A DNA stretch of 61,393 bases from Candidatus Vallotia laricis (GCF_020541325.1 NZ_CP047398.1:1-61393), one strand, 5' to 3'; positions 44,432 to 57,211 are shown, counted from the first letter of the stretch. The notes: generated from the sequence alone by a model not told the origin. Made by a program: numbers and translations.

Positions 44432-46653
44432 ATGACAGATAACAAAGAAGTCTCAGCTGTTTTATTATCGCATTAGTATGAGCATAGTTAACTCAATCTA
44501 AAGTAAAATATATTTACTCATCGAATAAGCTGATATCCCTAGTCTATACTGTTATTTTTTATGCTTCTAGATTGTGAAAATTATTACATTCTGTATATTT
44601 TACGTTTCTCTTAAGTTTATAACTTATTTTAAGTAAGTGTTTTAAATTGGTAAATTATTTCCATATGCATACTTTCAGTGCTTAACAAAAAACTATTTAT
44701 GTTGAGCACTACGCTTTTAGTATTCTGGTAGAATTCTAGAAAACTATATATAAAATTATAATATATATTTATACTAATAAAATAATTAGTGCAATTTAGA
44801 GAAATTAAATATTTTGAATTCTAAAGTATGTTAGGTAGTTTTCTTAGAAAGAACTATTTAGTCTGTTCTCATAATATTTTCGTCATGATGACTCTTTTGA
44901 TGTAATACGTAATTTATATTAATAGCAGTTCGCTCCTAATAATATTTAGTTAACTACGTCTATCTTATGTATATAGTACAAGAATTTTAAAAAAATTCAG
45001 AAAATTTAAAAATATGCGTTTATAAGTATTCAGTAGTAAGTACTATTATGTTTCTCAGTATCAATTGCTTAAGCTACTACATTACATGTAATCACCCATC
45101 AAATTCTAAAATTCCTCGTAGGCCTTCAGATATAATTTACCCCCAGATTAGGTGTACTCAAGTGTACCCATGCTAAATATGAGAATAGAGCCCCCCCCCG
45201 CTACTACATTACATGTAATCACCCATCAAATTCTAAAATTCCTCGTAGGCCTTCAGATATAATTTACCCCCAGATTAGGTGTACTCAAGTGTACCCATGC
45301 TAAATATGAGAATAGAGCCCCCCCCCGGGGGGGGGGATAAATTATATTTTTGTGGAAAAACTTTTTATTTTTATTAATTGGAACGTAAAATTAAAAGATA
45401 ATTGATCGCAATAAATCCACATTTAAAAATCTCGCTGGAAACGTTCGTTATTAGAAACTGTCCAAGCGCTGTAGTAATTAAAAAAAGATTGATCAGTATT
45501 TGTATTTCTAATAACGAACGGTTCTTTAATAAGATTTACCAAAATAATCTGATAGATCTTCTATAATACTTGATATTAACGATGATGCAGCGCCATTGTT
45601 AGTTGCTTCGATAGAAAATCTATACAGTCGCATTTTACAAAAATTTATTTTAATCTACAACAGATGCAAGTGTATATATAACTCGCTTCAGAACAAATGG
45701 TATACCGATTGAGGTAGCATAAAAGTGCATGCGCTAATATTAGCGGAATATTTAATTTAGTTATATATATATGAAGCGGGCTGCATCAGCGCAATATTTA
45801 ACAAAACTTTAAAGTATTTTATTCCATGGTGTAATCTACAAGATATAGATTGTGCGTGACTACATTAGTTTTAATAAATAGATATTATCTAACAAATATC
45901 GGTAAGTGACTAGAGCAAAATATGTTTACAGATACTTCGCAGGCGGTATAAAGATTTTAGTAATAAGTAGTTAACTATAGTAACGACTGAGAAGTTATAC
46001 TTACTTGCTGAATTCTGCGAGTTTTTTAGATAGAGACGTCATCTGTGCATTTAGACTAACTGTGCTCGCAATACAGTAGAGGTAAGCGATCTAGAAATTA
46101 ACAAATACTTTAAAACAAGGATTTTTATAAAAACTAAACGAATTTTTATTATTTTGTGTATGCGATGCAGTATTTATAAGAACGTCGGAAAAATTTTTTT
46201 ATATGGAATTAATTTGTACATGGTACGTATACTAAAAATTAGTTATTAGTATAAAGTTTTTATATTTTATATGCCATTTAAATAAGCAGAATAATAACTA
46301 TATAAATTCAGTAATAACTATAAATTTATTTTTTTTAATACTATAATGAAGTGTGTTTACTTTGTTTAAAAACGGCTGTCTATAAATACAAATTAAATAT
46401 ATCAGATAATAATTATTATTATTATCTGATTCTGCATTCTCATCTAATCTAGATAAGAATAATCTATTAAAGTAATACCAGATAGTGATGCGTTTTTGAT
46501 AATTTTATCATACTATCTGAAAATTGCTAATATACTTTTTTTTAAAAAATTATATAAAATTGAGTATGCATATATTATGATAATGTGCCATAAAGATTTT
46601 TGCGATGTAAATAGACATAAAACGCGAATAATTTCTCTTTATGGAGGTCACTA
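44432..46653. other. 2.2-kb gene-free AT-rich region with a tandem duplication
   Basis: No gene is seen. It holds the exact 127-bp duplication (45073-45326) followed by G10, and a long-loop hairpin with 16-bp perfect arms (45442-45457 and 45505-45520). Confidence 0.6.
45073..45326 (+). repeat. exact 127-bp tandem duplication ending in C9, then G10
   Basis: 45073-45199 and 45200-45326 are identical. Each unit begins GCTACTACATTACATGTAAT and ends in nine Cs. The second copy runs straight into ten Gs (45327-45336). Confidence 0.98.
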
Positions 46654-47214
46654 TTGATAGATGAGTTTTCTATTGATGTCGAAGAGTATCGTCGTGCGCT
46701 CAGTGCGTTTTTTACTGGTGTTACAGTCCTGACGACATTACAGTTAGATGGTACACCGCGTGGACTCACTGCAAATTCGTTTACGTCGGTATCACTTAAT
46801 CCGCCACTAGTGTTGATTTGCATTGCGAAGCAAGCATCAAGTTATACAGTCTTTGCCAACGCAGGGCATTTCGCGGTCAGTATTTTAGCTCAGGAGCAAG
46901 AAAGTATTGCAAAGCTATTCGCATCGAAGGCTGTAGACAAATTTTCGCAAACAAAGTGGTATCCATGTTGCAGCGGTAGTCCAGTAATTTGGGGCGCAGC
47001 AGCAAGCTTTGATTGTCAGATGTATAAATTTATAGATGCAGGAGATCATGGGGTCTTAATCGGTCGGGTATTAGATTTTTCACACGCCGAGGAGGTACCA
47101 TCGCTTGGGTATTATCGCGGCTCTTATATGAGTTTTAGCCTTACGCAAAACGCGATTGGTACATCTAAAGAGTCTTCTAATAAACTACGATTTCAGAACA
47201 TCCATGTAGATTGA
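46654..47214 (+). CDS. flavin reductase-like FMN-binding protein
   Basis: A 186-residue flavin reductase-domain protein (HpaC/DIM6/NTAB type), expected to bind FMN or FAD and reduce it with NAD(P)H for a partner oxygenase. FFTGVTVLTT, GLTANSFTSVSLNPPLVLICIAK, HFAVSILAQEQ and a C-terminal YYRGSY fit the family. The start is TTG at 46654: GGAGGT lies 6 bases upstream (46643-46648), which decides for it. No partner oxygenase is in the window, so the flavin acceptor is unknown. Confidence 0.88.
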   Translation: MIDEFSIDVEEYRRALSAFFTGVTVLTTLQLDGTPRGLTANSFTSVSLNPPLVLICIAKQASSYTVFANAGHFAVSILAQEQESIAKLFASKAVDKFSQTKWYPCCSGSPVIWGAAASFDCQMYKFIDAGDHGVLIGRVLDFSHAEEVPSLGYYRGSYMSFSLTQNAIGTSKESSNKLRFQNIHVD

Positions 47215-49481
<2,267 letters not shown>

Positions 49482-49493
49482 AGCGAGAGACAA

Positions 49494-49569
49494 TACGGTA
49501 AACTGTAAGAAAGTATGTGCTTGCACTCCATCTTTTAGGATGGGGTGCAATAACTTTCAGTTTACCGTA
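49494..49569 (+). terminator. three-tier hairpin downstream of argG
   Basis: Nested stems: TACGGTAAACTG/CAGTTTACCGTA (49494-49505 and 49558-49569), GAAAGT/ACTTTC (49509-49514 and 49553-49558, sharing one base) and TTGCACTCCATC/GATGGGGTGCAA (49521-49532 and 49539-49550, one G-T pair) with loop TTTTAG. It starts 13 bases after the argG stop. It may be a terminator or a 3'-end stabiliser. Confidence 0.65.
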
Positions 49570-50489
49570 CAAGATACCTAAATTTTTATAGATAGTTGGT
49601 AGTTTAATTTTTCATGCCTCTTACAAATTAAGAGAACAATGCGATTACTATAGTAATTTTACAATACATATAAATATTTATTAGATCTTAGAGTTAACAT
49701 CATACTAATGATAGAGATATTACGCTTATATCTTGGTAAGAGTATATATCAAAAAAACTTTAAAAGTTTCTAAAATTAGGATCTCGTATTTAATCTAACG
49801 ATAGCAACCTTCGTTTTTATTTATTATCTATTTTATGGTTTGAATATATAAATAATGCTTATTATCTAATAAAATTTCAGATTTTTTTAAATAAAAGCAG
49901 ATACTATCTAGTTATTAGCATAGTTATCAACAAGATTAATCGGAAAGAATTTAATATTAGAAAGCCAGAACAATATAATAGATTATGGTAAATAGTTTCA
50001 AAGAATAGATAATTTAGTATTATATGTCTTTTCGTGCATCTTTTAACTAAATTTAATTACGTGCGGCATATACTCTAAACCGTATATAATTCTATATACA
50101 TAAAATGTAGGTACAGGGCAAGATTTTAGCTACAGATTTATTAGTAAAATATTTATTTTTATAGATTTTATCTAATAATATTAAAATATCCCGAGTTGAC
50201 TTAAATTAATGCTTTTAGAAAATTACAGAATTAAAAACAGTAAGTTTTTAAAACTACTAACTAATATTCACTGATATGTTTAAAAACTAATAAGTCGAAT
50301 TATCCAAGTATGAAAATTAGTTTTAATACATTTTATGTAAATAAATAATCCTTTAATTTAATAAGATTTAAAAAATACTTTTATTATTTCTATTGCTACT
50401 TCCTTCGGGAGTGCGTGAAATTTAATTAATATTATTAGAATGTATAGTTAAAGTGCGTAAAATACTTTTACAGAATGTAAACACCGTGG
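49570..50489. other. gene-free AT-rich spacer
   Basis: No gene or remnant is recognised between the convergent argG and helicase genes. Confidence 0.5.
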
Positions 50490-50517
50490 AATGCGCGGGG
50501 TTTATAGCCCGCGCATT
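50490..50517 (-). terminator. terminator hairpin of the DEAD-box helicase gene
   Basis: AATGCGCGGG and CCCGCGCATT form a 10-bp GC-rich stem around an 8-base loop, directly after the helicase stop. Confidence 0.6.
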
Positions 50518-50523
50518 ATTTAG

Positions 50524-52047
50524 TTAATCGTCGTGGCGTGATGTACGACGATCGTCAGCGCGATAACGCGCTGACGATCTCAAATCTGAAAAACTAGTCC
50601 GTCTGCGGTTATTAATTATGAGAGCGTCACCGGACGCCTTTCGATATCCGCTTTCGCGACTATTTCCACCTGAACTGTTCCGGGGATTTCCGTAACCCTT
50701 ATTTATTCCTCTTCCTTGATATACGGAAGTGCCGCGCCCATGGCTTCGTGTCGGATTACTACGACGTGCTAGTGTATGCGTAGATGGTGTGCGCTTTGGT
50801 TCGAATCCAGCAATTACGCTAATAGGTAAGGGTGTGCGTACAAATCGCTCAATTCGTTTAAGAATGCCAATCTCAGCATGATGTACAAGGCTGATAGCAA
50901 TGCCGCTACGCCCCGCACGTCCGGTCCGACCGATTCGGTGCACATAGTCTTCTACAAATTTTGGCAAATCGTAATTGAATACATGTGTAATACCAGGTAC
51001 ATCGATTCCACGCGCAGCGACATCTGTCGCAACTAATACGCGTACTCGTCGTTCACGCAATGCGCGTATTGTCCGATTACGCGCACCTTGCGGTAAATCC
51101 CCATGTAATGCTGCGGAGGCAAAACCATCTTCGGATAGCTTAGCGGATATTAAGTCCGCGTTATTTTTTGTTGCAGTAAACACAATAGCTTGATCAAGTG
51201 CGCTATCAGCCAACAGATGCGTTAGTAGCCGATCCTTATGAGCGCGATCGTCAACATAATGAATAGACTGCGCAATATTTGCGCGTGACTCTGGCTCATG
51301 ACCGATTTCTATTCGTTTAGCATTGCTAAGAAAGCGCTGCGCTAGCGAACCTACTTTACCGTCAAGAGTTGCCGAAAATAGCAGAGTTTGCCGTGTAATT
51401 GGGGTGTGATTAATTATAGTCTCGATATCTTCGATGAACCCCATGTCCAGCATGCGATCGGCCTCGTCAAGCACTAACATTTTTAACTGGGACAAATCAA
51501 TGCGTCTATGTTCGAGATGATCAATAAGTCGGCCAGGAGTAGCAACTAGGATTTCAGGGTTCTTAGCCAATAGCATTAATTGCTGGCCATAGGGGACCCC
51601 CCCTAAAATACTAACTGTATGTAGTCGCCGTAGGTGTTTTCCATAGGTAGTTGCTGCAGTAGTAACCTGCATTGCAAGTTCACGCGTTGGTGTAAGCACT
51701 AGCAGTGCTGGTTTGGCGATAGATTGCTCTCGGGTATGACGACGCGAGCCTCTATCGCGATCACTACGTTGCATTTGGTGCACAGGATAGCTCGCACGCT
51801 GACCTAGCGTGCCGGCTTTCTGCATTTGTGCAAAGCGCTCGATTGCCGGCAGCATAAATGCTGCCGTTTTGCCAGAGCCGGTTGGACTTGATACTAAAAG
51901 ATCATAGCCAGCGAGTGCAGCGGGTATCGCATGCTGCTGTACAGGCATTGGCGCCTGATAGCCAACAGCGATCAATGTAGAGACAATTTCTGTAGACAGA
52001 CCAAGTGCCGCAAAGTTATTGCTATACAAAAGAGTATTATTATTCAC
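50524..52047 (-). CDS. rhlE: DEAD-box ATP-dependent RNA helicase (RhlE-like)
   Basis: A 507-residue RNA helicase. The Q motif (GYQAPMPVQQHAIPA), Walker A SPTGSGKT, PTRELAMQV, DEAD, SAT, the ATDVAARGIDVPG motif and HRIGRTGRAGRSG are all present, followed by a basic, Gly/Ser/Arg-rich tail of about 110 residues that probably binds RNA. The start is GTG at 52047 with a purine-rich AAGGGGGGT 5 bases upstream. The closest matches I recall are Burkholderia RhlE-type helicases, involved in ribosome and mRNA remodelling. The C-terminal codons (50550-50579) form a 13-bp perfect hairpin. A GC-richer leader precedes it. Confidence 0.93.
   Translation of the reverse strand: MNNNTLLYSNNFAALGLSTEIVSTLIAVGYQAPMPVQQHAIPAALAGYDLLVSSPTGSGKTAAFMLPAIERFAQMQKAGTLGQRASYPVHQMQRSDRDRGSRRHTREQSIAKPALLVLTPTRELAMQVTTAATTYGKHLRRLHTVSILGGVPYGQQLMLLAKNPEILVATPGRLIDHLEHRRIDLSQLKMLVLDEADRMLDMGFIEDIETIINHTPITRQTLLFSATLDGKVGSLAQRFLSNAKRIEIGHEPESRANIAQSIHYVDDRAHKDRLLTHLLADSALDQAIVFTATKNNADLISAKLSEDGFASAALHGDLPQGARNRTIRALRERRVRVLVATDVAARGIDVPGITHVFNYDLPKFVEDYVHRIGRTGRAGRSGIAISLVHHAEIGILKRIERFVRTPLPISVIAGFEPKRTPSTHTLARRSNPTRSHGRGTSVYQGRGINKGYGNPRNSSGGNSRESGYRKASGDALIINNRRRTSFSDLRSSARYRADDRRTSRHDD
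50550..50579. repeat. 13-bp perfect inverted repeat near the helicase 3' end
   Basis: GATCGTCAGCGCG and CGCGCTGACGATC flank ATAA, in the codons of the disordered C-terminal tail. Confidence 0.95.
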
Positions 52048-52280
52048 CGCACCCCCCTTGACTGTGAAATTTTGATAGCTATAGGCGATGAAGAGTAAGG
52101 ATGTGCGACTATTACATTAGGCACTCGAATAGTATCGGATAGGTCGCCCGCCGTTGTTAGAATAGTTTCAGAGGCCAGACTTTGTACTGTCTGTAAGTTA
52201 TTCTGCATCATACTTGGGATATTGTTATCGAAAAATTCACAAGCAGGCACATTAAGTGAAGAGGGGGGATTCGAGGTCAT
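52044..52280 (-). CDS. possible small ORF overlapping the helicase start
   Basis: A 78-codon frame (MTSNPPSSLNVPACEFF...) starts at an ATG with AGGA 6 bases upstream and ends in TGA overlapping the helicase GTG (GTGA). The frame is open further upstream to 52415. It has no recognisable domain. It could be a real, translationally coupled leader ORF or a frame-shifted remnant of an ancestral helicase N-terminus. Confidence 0.3.
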   Translation of the reverse strand: MTSNPPSSLNVPACEFFDNNIPSMMQNNLQTVQSLASETILTTAGDLSDTIRVPNVIVAHPYSSSPIAIKISQSRGVR

Positions 52281-52415
52281 GAAGATCCTATGAGGTTCAA
52301 GCCTATAGCACGAACCAGTCTGGAAAAATGCGAGAGGCGCCAATCGGCAGCCACAATCGTCGAATGCGATGAACGACACTTGTTCATCAGATCGAAAAAC
52401 GGGCATGGCTCGCAA

Positions 52416-53006
52416 AATGCGAGCTGATGTTAGAACCTGTGGACGCGCGGACCGCCTAGCGCGGAACCGCGAACCTTTCTGGGTCTACAAGCGCACCCAA
52501 ATTTAGCAAAGGTGGGATGGAGACAGTTTCTAAACGGGGATTGGAGCAAAGCGCCGAAAAACCGCGCGATTTAGGTAAGTTATACATTAGCCCGTGAACA
52601 CGCGAGCTTTGATTGTATCCGAACTTTCTACTTGGTGCTAGCTAATGTAAGTAAGGACTGTATTATATTTAGTAGTACAGATGGATACAACCGCAGAAAG
52701 TAGGATGCTGTATTATAGCTAGTAGCTAATTTCGTCTGAAATGTGTTTTTCAAAGTATTTTAAAACATTGCGTGTCTATTCAATATCATGAACTAAATTT
52801 TCTTCTGTGTATTAGATTTTGTAGATTGCTAGATAGTTTGTGAAAATATAAATTCTTAATTTCACCACATGTATAAACTGACTACGCACTATTTTAGATA
52901 TTTGATTATGCTAAGTTGCTGCAGTACAGTCTGGGCATGTCAATATGTTCCGAAATTGACTTCTTAAACAATTTAATGTGGGTCACGTAGAACAATAAAA
53001 AGCCTT
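52416..53006. other. intergenic region between helicase and tsaB with a GC-richer leader
   Basis: The left 200 bases (about 52416-52620) are clearly richer in G and C than neighbouring spacers and contain short inverted repeats such as GCGCGGACCGCCTAGCGCGG. They would be the 5' leader of the helicase mRNA. The right half is AT-rich and should hold the tsaB promoter. Confidence 0.45.
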
Positions 53007-53717
53007 ATGTCACAAGTCTTGCTCGCCCTTGATACCTCGACCGATTTTTGCTCAGTCGCTGTGTTTTATTTCCCTCGTGCCGCTAGTTCTCCATGCGTAA
53101 TTAGCCGCCATGATCGTACTGGACCGGTTTCTAGTGAACGTGCGCTACCTGCGATATGCGAAGTATTGGAGGAGGCGAAGCTCACCTTGGATGATTGCTC
53201 TGCAGTCGCCTTTGGTACTGGTCCAGGCTCATTTACTGGCCTGCGAACAGCAGCGGGTGTGGCACAAGGCCTCGCGTTTGGGCTTAATATTCCGGTGGTA
53301 CCAGTAAGCACGTTACTTGCTTGCGCAGAACGCGCACGATTTTCGGATCCAGATATTCGACGCGTGCTTGTAGCAATCGACGCTCGGATGGGGGGGGTCT
53401 ATTGGGCCGACTTTGCATGGGATAACACACTCGAGGATTGGCGGGTACATCATTCTGCGGCGCTTTCCCCACCCACCTGCGTACTAGTTCCAGATGAGCC
53501 ATTTACACTTGCTGGTAATGCATCATCCGTGTTTGGCGATATGCTACCTGCAGTAACGCGAGCTAGTGTGATCGATACCTTAGCGATGCCACACGCTCAC
53601 GCTCTATCGCTAGTGGGGTGGTGTTCTTTTATAGCTGGCCGTACGTTACCTGCACATTTGGCTGTGCCAGAATATGTGCGCGACAAGGTAGCCCTAACTA
53701 CCAGAGAAAGAGCCTGA
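53007..53717 (+). CDS. tsaB: tRNA t6A modification protein TsaB
   Basis: TsaB (236 residues) is the scaffold partner of TsaD in making N6-threonylcarbamoyladenosine at position 37 of ANN-decoding tRNAs. The N-terminal LLALDTSTDFCSVAV and the segment GTGPGSFTGLRTAAGVAQGLAF are the ASKHA-fold signature, and length is normal. It heads a tsaB-rimI-UDG cluster, the order I recall from Burkholderia. An in-frame G8 run (53390-53397) encodes Met-Gly-Gly and is a potential slippage point. It is an essential-type gene. Confidence 0.94.
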   Translation: MSQVLLALDTSTDFCSVAVFYFPRAASSPCVISRHDRTGPVSSERALPAICEVLEEAKLTLDDCSAVAFGTGPGSFTGLRTAAGVAQGLAFGLNIPVVPVSTLLACAERARFSDPDIRRVLVAIDARMGGVYWADFAWDNTLEDWRVHHSAALSPPTCVLVPDEPFTLAGNASSVFGDMLPAVTRASVIDTLAMPHAHALSLVGWCSFIAGRTLPAHLAVPEYVRDKVALTTRERA

Positions 53718-53742
53718 GTTGTATACATTTTTGAAGATCCCG

Positions 53743-53780
53743 AAAAGGAGGTCCTAATGAGTTACGGAGTTTCGAGTTGA
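53743..53780 (+). promoter_or_regulatory. strong RBS with 7-codon leader ORF overlapping rimI
   Basis: AAAAGGAGGT (53743-53752) is followed 4 bases later by ATGAGTTACGGAGTTTCGAG and then TTGATG: the ORF encodes MSYGVSS and its TGA (53778-53780) overlaps the rimI ATG at 53780. The best ribosome binding site therefore serves the leader, and rimI is likely translated by coupled re-initiation. Confidence 0.7.
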
Positions 53781-54304
53781 TGACTCTGTGTTATCTAGAG
53801 CTGATGACTGATAGCGATCTTGATAAGGTTGTGGCGATCGAGCGTAATGTATATGATTTTCCTTGGACAAGAAGCGATTTCGAGGACTCGCTACGAAATA
53901 ACCAATTAGGGCTTTGTTTAAGAAAAGCCACGGGGATGTTGGTTGGCTATTGTGTACTAATGCTCAGCGTGGACGAGATGCACTTACTGAACTTATGCGT
54001 AACGCCAAGTGCTCAAGGTCAAGGATCTGGGCTAACTTTGTTGTGCGAGTCAGTACGAATCATGCGTATGCAGCAGCTTAGATGCATGTTACTTGAGGTG
54101 CGTCAATCTAATTGGCGTGCTATGCGTCTATATAATCACTTTGGATTTATTAAAATCGGTAAACGCAAGAATTACTATGCTGAACGACATTCCGGTCGCG
54201 AGGATGCAATTGTAATGCGTTACAGAGTACATTCTGAGATGTTAATTAAACCGCCAGTTACTATAATAAGACACGACAGTATAGCTAAGTATCGCTTTCT
54301 ATAG
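53780..54304 (+). CDS. rimI: ribosomal protein S18-alanine N-acetyltransferase (GNAT)
   Basis: A 174-residue GNAT acetyltransferase; RimI acetylates the N-terminal alanine of ribosomal protein S18. DLDKVVAIERNVYDFPWTRSDFEDSL, LLNLCVTPSAQGQGSGLTLL (the acetyl-CoA binding loop) and EVRQSNWRAMRLYNHFGFIKIGKRKNYY are strong RimI features. The last 25 residues extend past the usual end. The start is ATG at 53780 inside a TGATG overlap with a 7-codon leader; a TTG at 53777 is possible. It lies between tsaB and the UDG gene, a common pairing. Confidence 0.9.
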   Translation: MTLCYLELMTDSDLDKVVAIERNVYDFPWTRSDFEDSLRNNQLGLCLRKATGMLVGYCVLMLSVDEMHLLNLCVTPSAQGQGSGLTLLCESVRIMRMQQLRCMLLEVRQSNWRAMRLYNHFGFIKIGKRKNYYAERHSGREDAIVMRYRVHSEMLIKPPVTIIRHDSIAKYRFL

Positions 54305-54398
54305 AAGACTGTTTTGTTGTATAGCTGGCTACTATAAAACAGGTGATAAATATGGAAAATCACACGGTGCATGACGAGAATGGAATGGAAGCGAGCTT

Positions 54399-55391
54399 AT
54401 GGCGCAGCTTAATATGATTTTAGAAGAGCTTGGCATCACTTCTTTGTGGGTATTCCGTGACTCGAGGAATACACGTATTCAAGTAAATCATAGGTTGATT
54501 AACGACTTACGATCAAAAAGCAATATATTAACGCTCAAGGATAGCTTGACTGGGCAATCAAGTAAAGCTTGTAAGGCAACTAAAGTTAGTGGAGTAATTG
54601 AAAGTATTAATACACCTGATAAAGTTAAAAACGTAGTAAAAGTGCTAAATGCGCCGAGAGAATTGGCTACACCCATTATTTCAGCCAGGAACGCCCTCGT
54701 TGGGTTGCAATCTGCTTACTCATTATCTCAAACCGCAATGAGTAAGCGGAATAGCATGGCTATCGGATCGACGCTAGAGGCTGTGTCAGGGGTAGAACCT
54801 GTACAACCTGTGTCGATATTGGATTGGGAGGCGTTAAAAACGCGGGTAGCAGGTTGTATGCTGTGTCGTCTATGCGAACGACGCACTAATACAGTTTTCG
54901 GAGTTGGCGATGAGACAGCCGATTGGATGCTAGTCGGTGAGGCGCCAGGTGAGCTTGAGGACAAGCAAGGCAAACCGTTTGTTGGGCAGTCTGGAAGACT
55001 ATTAGACAATATGTTACGAGCACTGCAACTATTGCGCGGTGATAATCTCTATATCGCGAATGTGCTAAAATGCCGTCCTCCAGGCAATAGAAATCCAGAG
55101 CTCCAGGAAGTAATGCAATGCGAGCCTTACCTGAAAAGACAGGTGTCACTACTCAAGCCAAAAGTAATTATTGCACTCGGGCGGTTTGCTGCTTATAGTC
55201 TTTTGAAGACTAATGCGGATATGACTTCGCTAAGGGGGCGGATACATAAGTATGAAGATGTACCGGTGATTGTTACGTATCATCCAGCGTATCTACTGCG
55301 CAGTCTAGAGGATAAGCACAAAGCATGGAGCGACTTATGTTTGGCTCGCGCAGTCTATCGGAAGCACTCCACTATGTATGAATCATTATAA
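54399..55391 (+). CDS. type 4 uracil-DNA glycosylase (Fe-S)
   Basis: A 330-residue protein whose C-terminal half is a family 4 UDG that removes uracil from DNA. The four iron-sulfur cysteines are visible (C156, C159, C225, C241); GEAPGE (180-185) and HPAYLLR (295-301) are catalytic motifs; [12 protein letters not shown] and [13 protein letters not shown] complete the fold. Residues 20-140 are low in conserved character, as in Burkholderia homologues that carry a long N-terminal extension. The ATG at 54399 has GGAAG upstream; M6 (54414) is an alternative, and an overlapping 21-codon ORF begins at 54351. Confidence 0.92.
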   Translation: MAQLNMILEELGITSLWVFRDSRNTRIQVNHRLINDLRSKSNILTLKDSLTGQSSKACKATKVSGVIESINTPDKVKNVVKVLNAPRELATPIISARNALVGLQSAYSLSQTAMSKRNSMAIGSTLEAVSGVEPVQPVSILDWEALKTRVAGCMLCRLCERRTNTVFGVGDETADWMLVGEAPGELEDKQGKPFVGQSGRLLDNMLRALQLLRGDNLYIANVLKCRPPGNRNPELQEVMQCEPYLKRQVSLLKPKVIIALGRFAAYSLLKTNADMTSLRGRIHKYEDVPVIVTYHPAYLLRSLEDKHKAWSDLCLARAVYRKHSTMYESL

Positions 55392-55690
55392 TCTAGCTTG
55401 ATCGTATTTGCTGAGTTCGAGTGTGTGATCAAGTTAGGTCTCGGTAGCTCTGCAATCGTTTTCTGCTGTGTTCTATCGTACGATTATGGTGAGCTGTCTA
55501 ACTCTAAACAATATCCATGTTACTCTTGTAACTTTATCATGTTTAGGGTATCCTGTGAGGATTTCTTCTTCTATCGAAACATTTACCCCAATGTGCGGAA
55601 GTGGGGCACTGGACCGGGACCTAGTCCCACTGAAAGTCGAGTACTGTGAAGTAATGCTTGGTTTATATAAATCTTTGCATTACTAACAGC
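55392..55690. other. unassigned spacer after the UDG gene
   Basis: Base composition is more gene-like than in other spacers, and two frames stay open, but I recognise no protein. It may be the remnant of a gene once present between UDG and alr. Confidence 0.4.
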
Positions 55691-55691
55691 G

Positions 55692-56370
55692 TCAGTCTAG
55701 TCTTGATTCTGTAGACGAAGTGCGGCAATCACGGTGGATAATGTACAGCCGGTTCCATGTCAGTCGAACGCTAGACAGCCGTGTATGGCCACTTGCTTCA
55801 ATAAGCCAATCTGGACTGTAGTTACCTAAATGCCCTCCCTTGATTAGTACCGCTTGCGCTCCTAGCGCGTGTAGTAAATCTCCTTGGTGTGTCATCTCTC
55901 TACGCCTCATCAGTAGCGATTGGCTGGTTAAGCAGTGCTGCTGCCTCATGTAAGTGAGGCGTTATAATGCTAGATAGTGGCAGTAATCTCTCGTGTAGCG
56001 CAGTTAATGCATAAGGCTCCAGAAATTCGTATCCGCTAGATGCGCGTATATAGTATCAAGCACCACATACGCAGTTTTATACCGCTTTATTGCCGAAGCA
56101 ACTGTGAGTACATTAGTCACATTCGCTAACATTCCTATTTTAACTGCATCGATTTGCAGATCATTGAATACCGCATCTAGTTGCGCAGCAACGATATGAT
56201 CAGCTACTGGATGCAGTGCTATAGCGCCTTGCGTGTTTTGAATGGTCAAGGCTGTAATCACTGTAGCGCCGTACACCCAATGCAGAAAGAGTTTGAAGAT
56301 CAGCCTGTATGCCAGACCCTCCGCCCGGATCAGATCCAGCAATTGTTAAGACATTAAGAATTATATACAC
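55692..56370 (-). pseudogene. thiD: thiD pseudogene (HMP/HMP-P kinase)
   Basis: A decayed hydroxymethylpyrimidine kinase, which phosphorylates HMP-P to HMP-PP for thiamine synthesis. Minus-strand pieces in order are [28 protein letters not shown], then after a frame change [46 protein letters not shown], and further on LHALGAQAVLIKGGHLG and SPDWLIEASGHTRL. At least two frameshifts separate them, and the C-terminal GTGCT motif region is scrambled. A thiD-alr-radA neighbourhood is what I recall from Burkholderia, so synteny supports the call. Confidence 0.92.
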
Positions 56371-57211
56371 TCCACAATAAAAATATGATTGGCATCCGCC
56401 CTTTACTATATAGACAGCATGCGTATGCTATATCTTTTAGATAAAGTAGTATTTACTATGCAGAATACTATTGTCATAGTAAGAAAATGCATTGATACTA
56501 TCTATAAAGCATTGTTATCCATCTGCATAATTCCCACAGACTGCCCACACTACAGATAACATAGAAGTACAAAATGCTGAAGCACTTTGCAGAACTAAGG
56601 GGCAGTCTGATTAGAAATATAGCTAGTGCATATATATGAATAATCACAATAATCGTGCATTATAATGTTATCTAATCAGATGATAAATAAAATAAATCAG
56701 TTATAAGTATATTTAACTAAACTAATCAGCGCTACCTATGACACCACCTTCAGGTGATAATTGATACTTACTGTAGAAATCTAGAACTGAATGTTTACAA
56801 GTCAATATAACCAAACAGCAATAATTTTGTTCGTATTAGCCAAAAAATAGCACATACTTTCGTGCTGTAAACATATAAAGTATCAATCAGACAATCGGTA
56901 TGACGTAAAATGTATATATTTGAACAATTTTCTGGAGGCATCGTCATAGAAGCTATTGCTTAAACTCTTTTCAAAAAAATCTATATAAACTATTAGAAGT
57001 ATCCTATTTGGAAAAATAAAAGATCTTTTTCATTTGAGGTTAATATGGATTTATATTTTGCAGTCGCTATTGAGCTAATCTACGAAATGAGCTTTCTTAA
57101 TGCTTAATATTAGTTGTGTATATGACCTTATAGTGCGGAACTATAAAAGTCCAAACTAATAATTACGAACTTAAATAGTTGATTCGCAGCGATATTAAGG
57201 CACCTAAATTT
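56371..57211. other. gene-free AT-rich spacer upstream of alr
   Basis: No gene or clear remnant is seen. The alr promoter should lie at its right end. Confidence 0.5.

Noticed and set aside
45442-45520. 16-bp inverted repeats as ends of an insertion sequence
   Set aside because: Only 47 bases lie between the arms, there is no transposase, and no target-site duplication is evident.
50810-50824. tRNA-like GGTTCGAATCC
   Set aside because: It is within the intact helicase reading frame and no acceptor or anticodon stem is found around it.
55468-55686. Open frames after the UDG gene as a real protein
   Set aside because: No recognisable motif or ribosome binding site; listed as an unassigned region instead.
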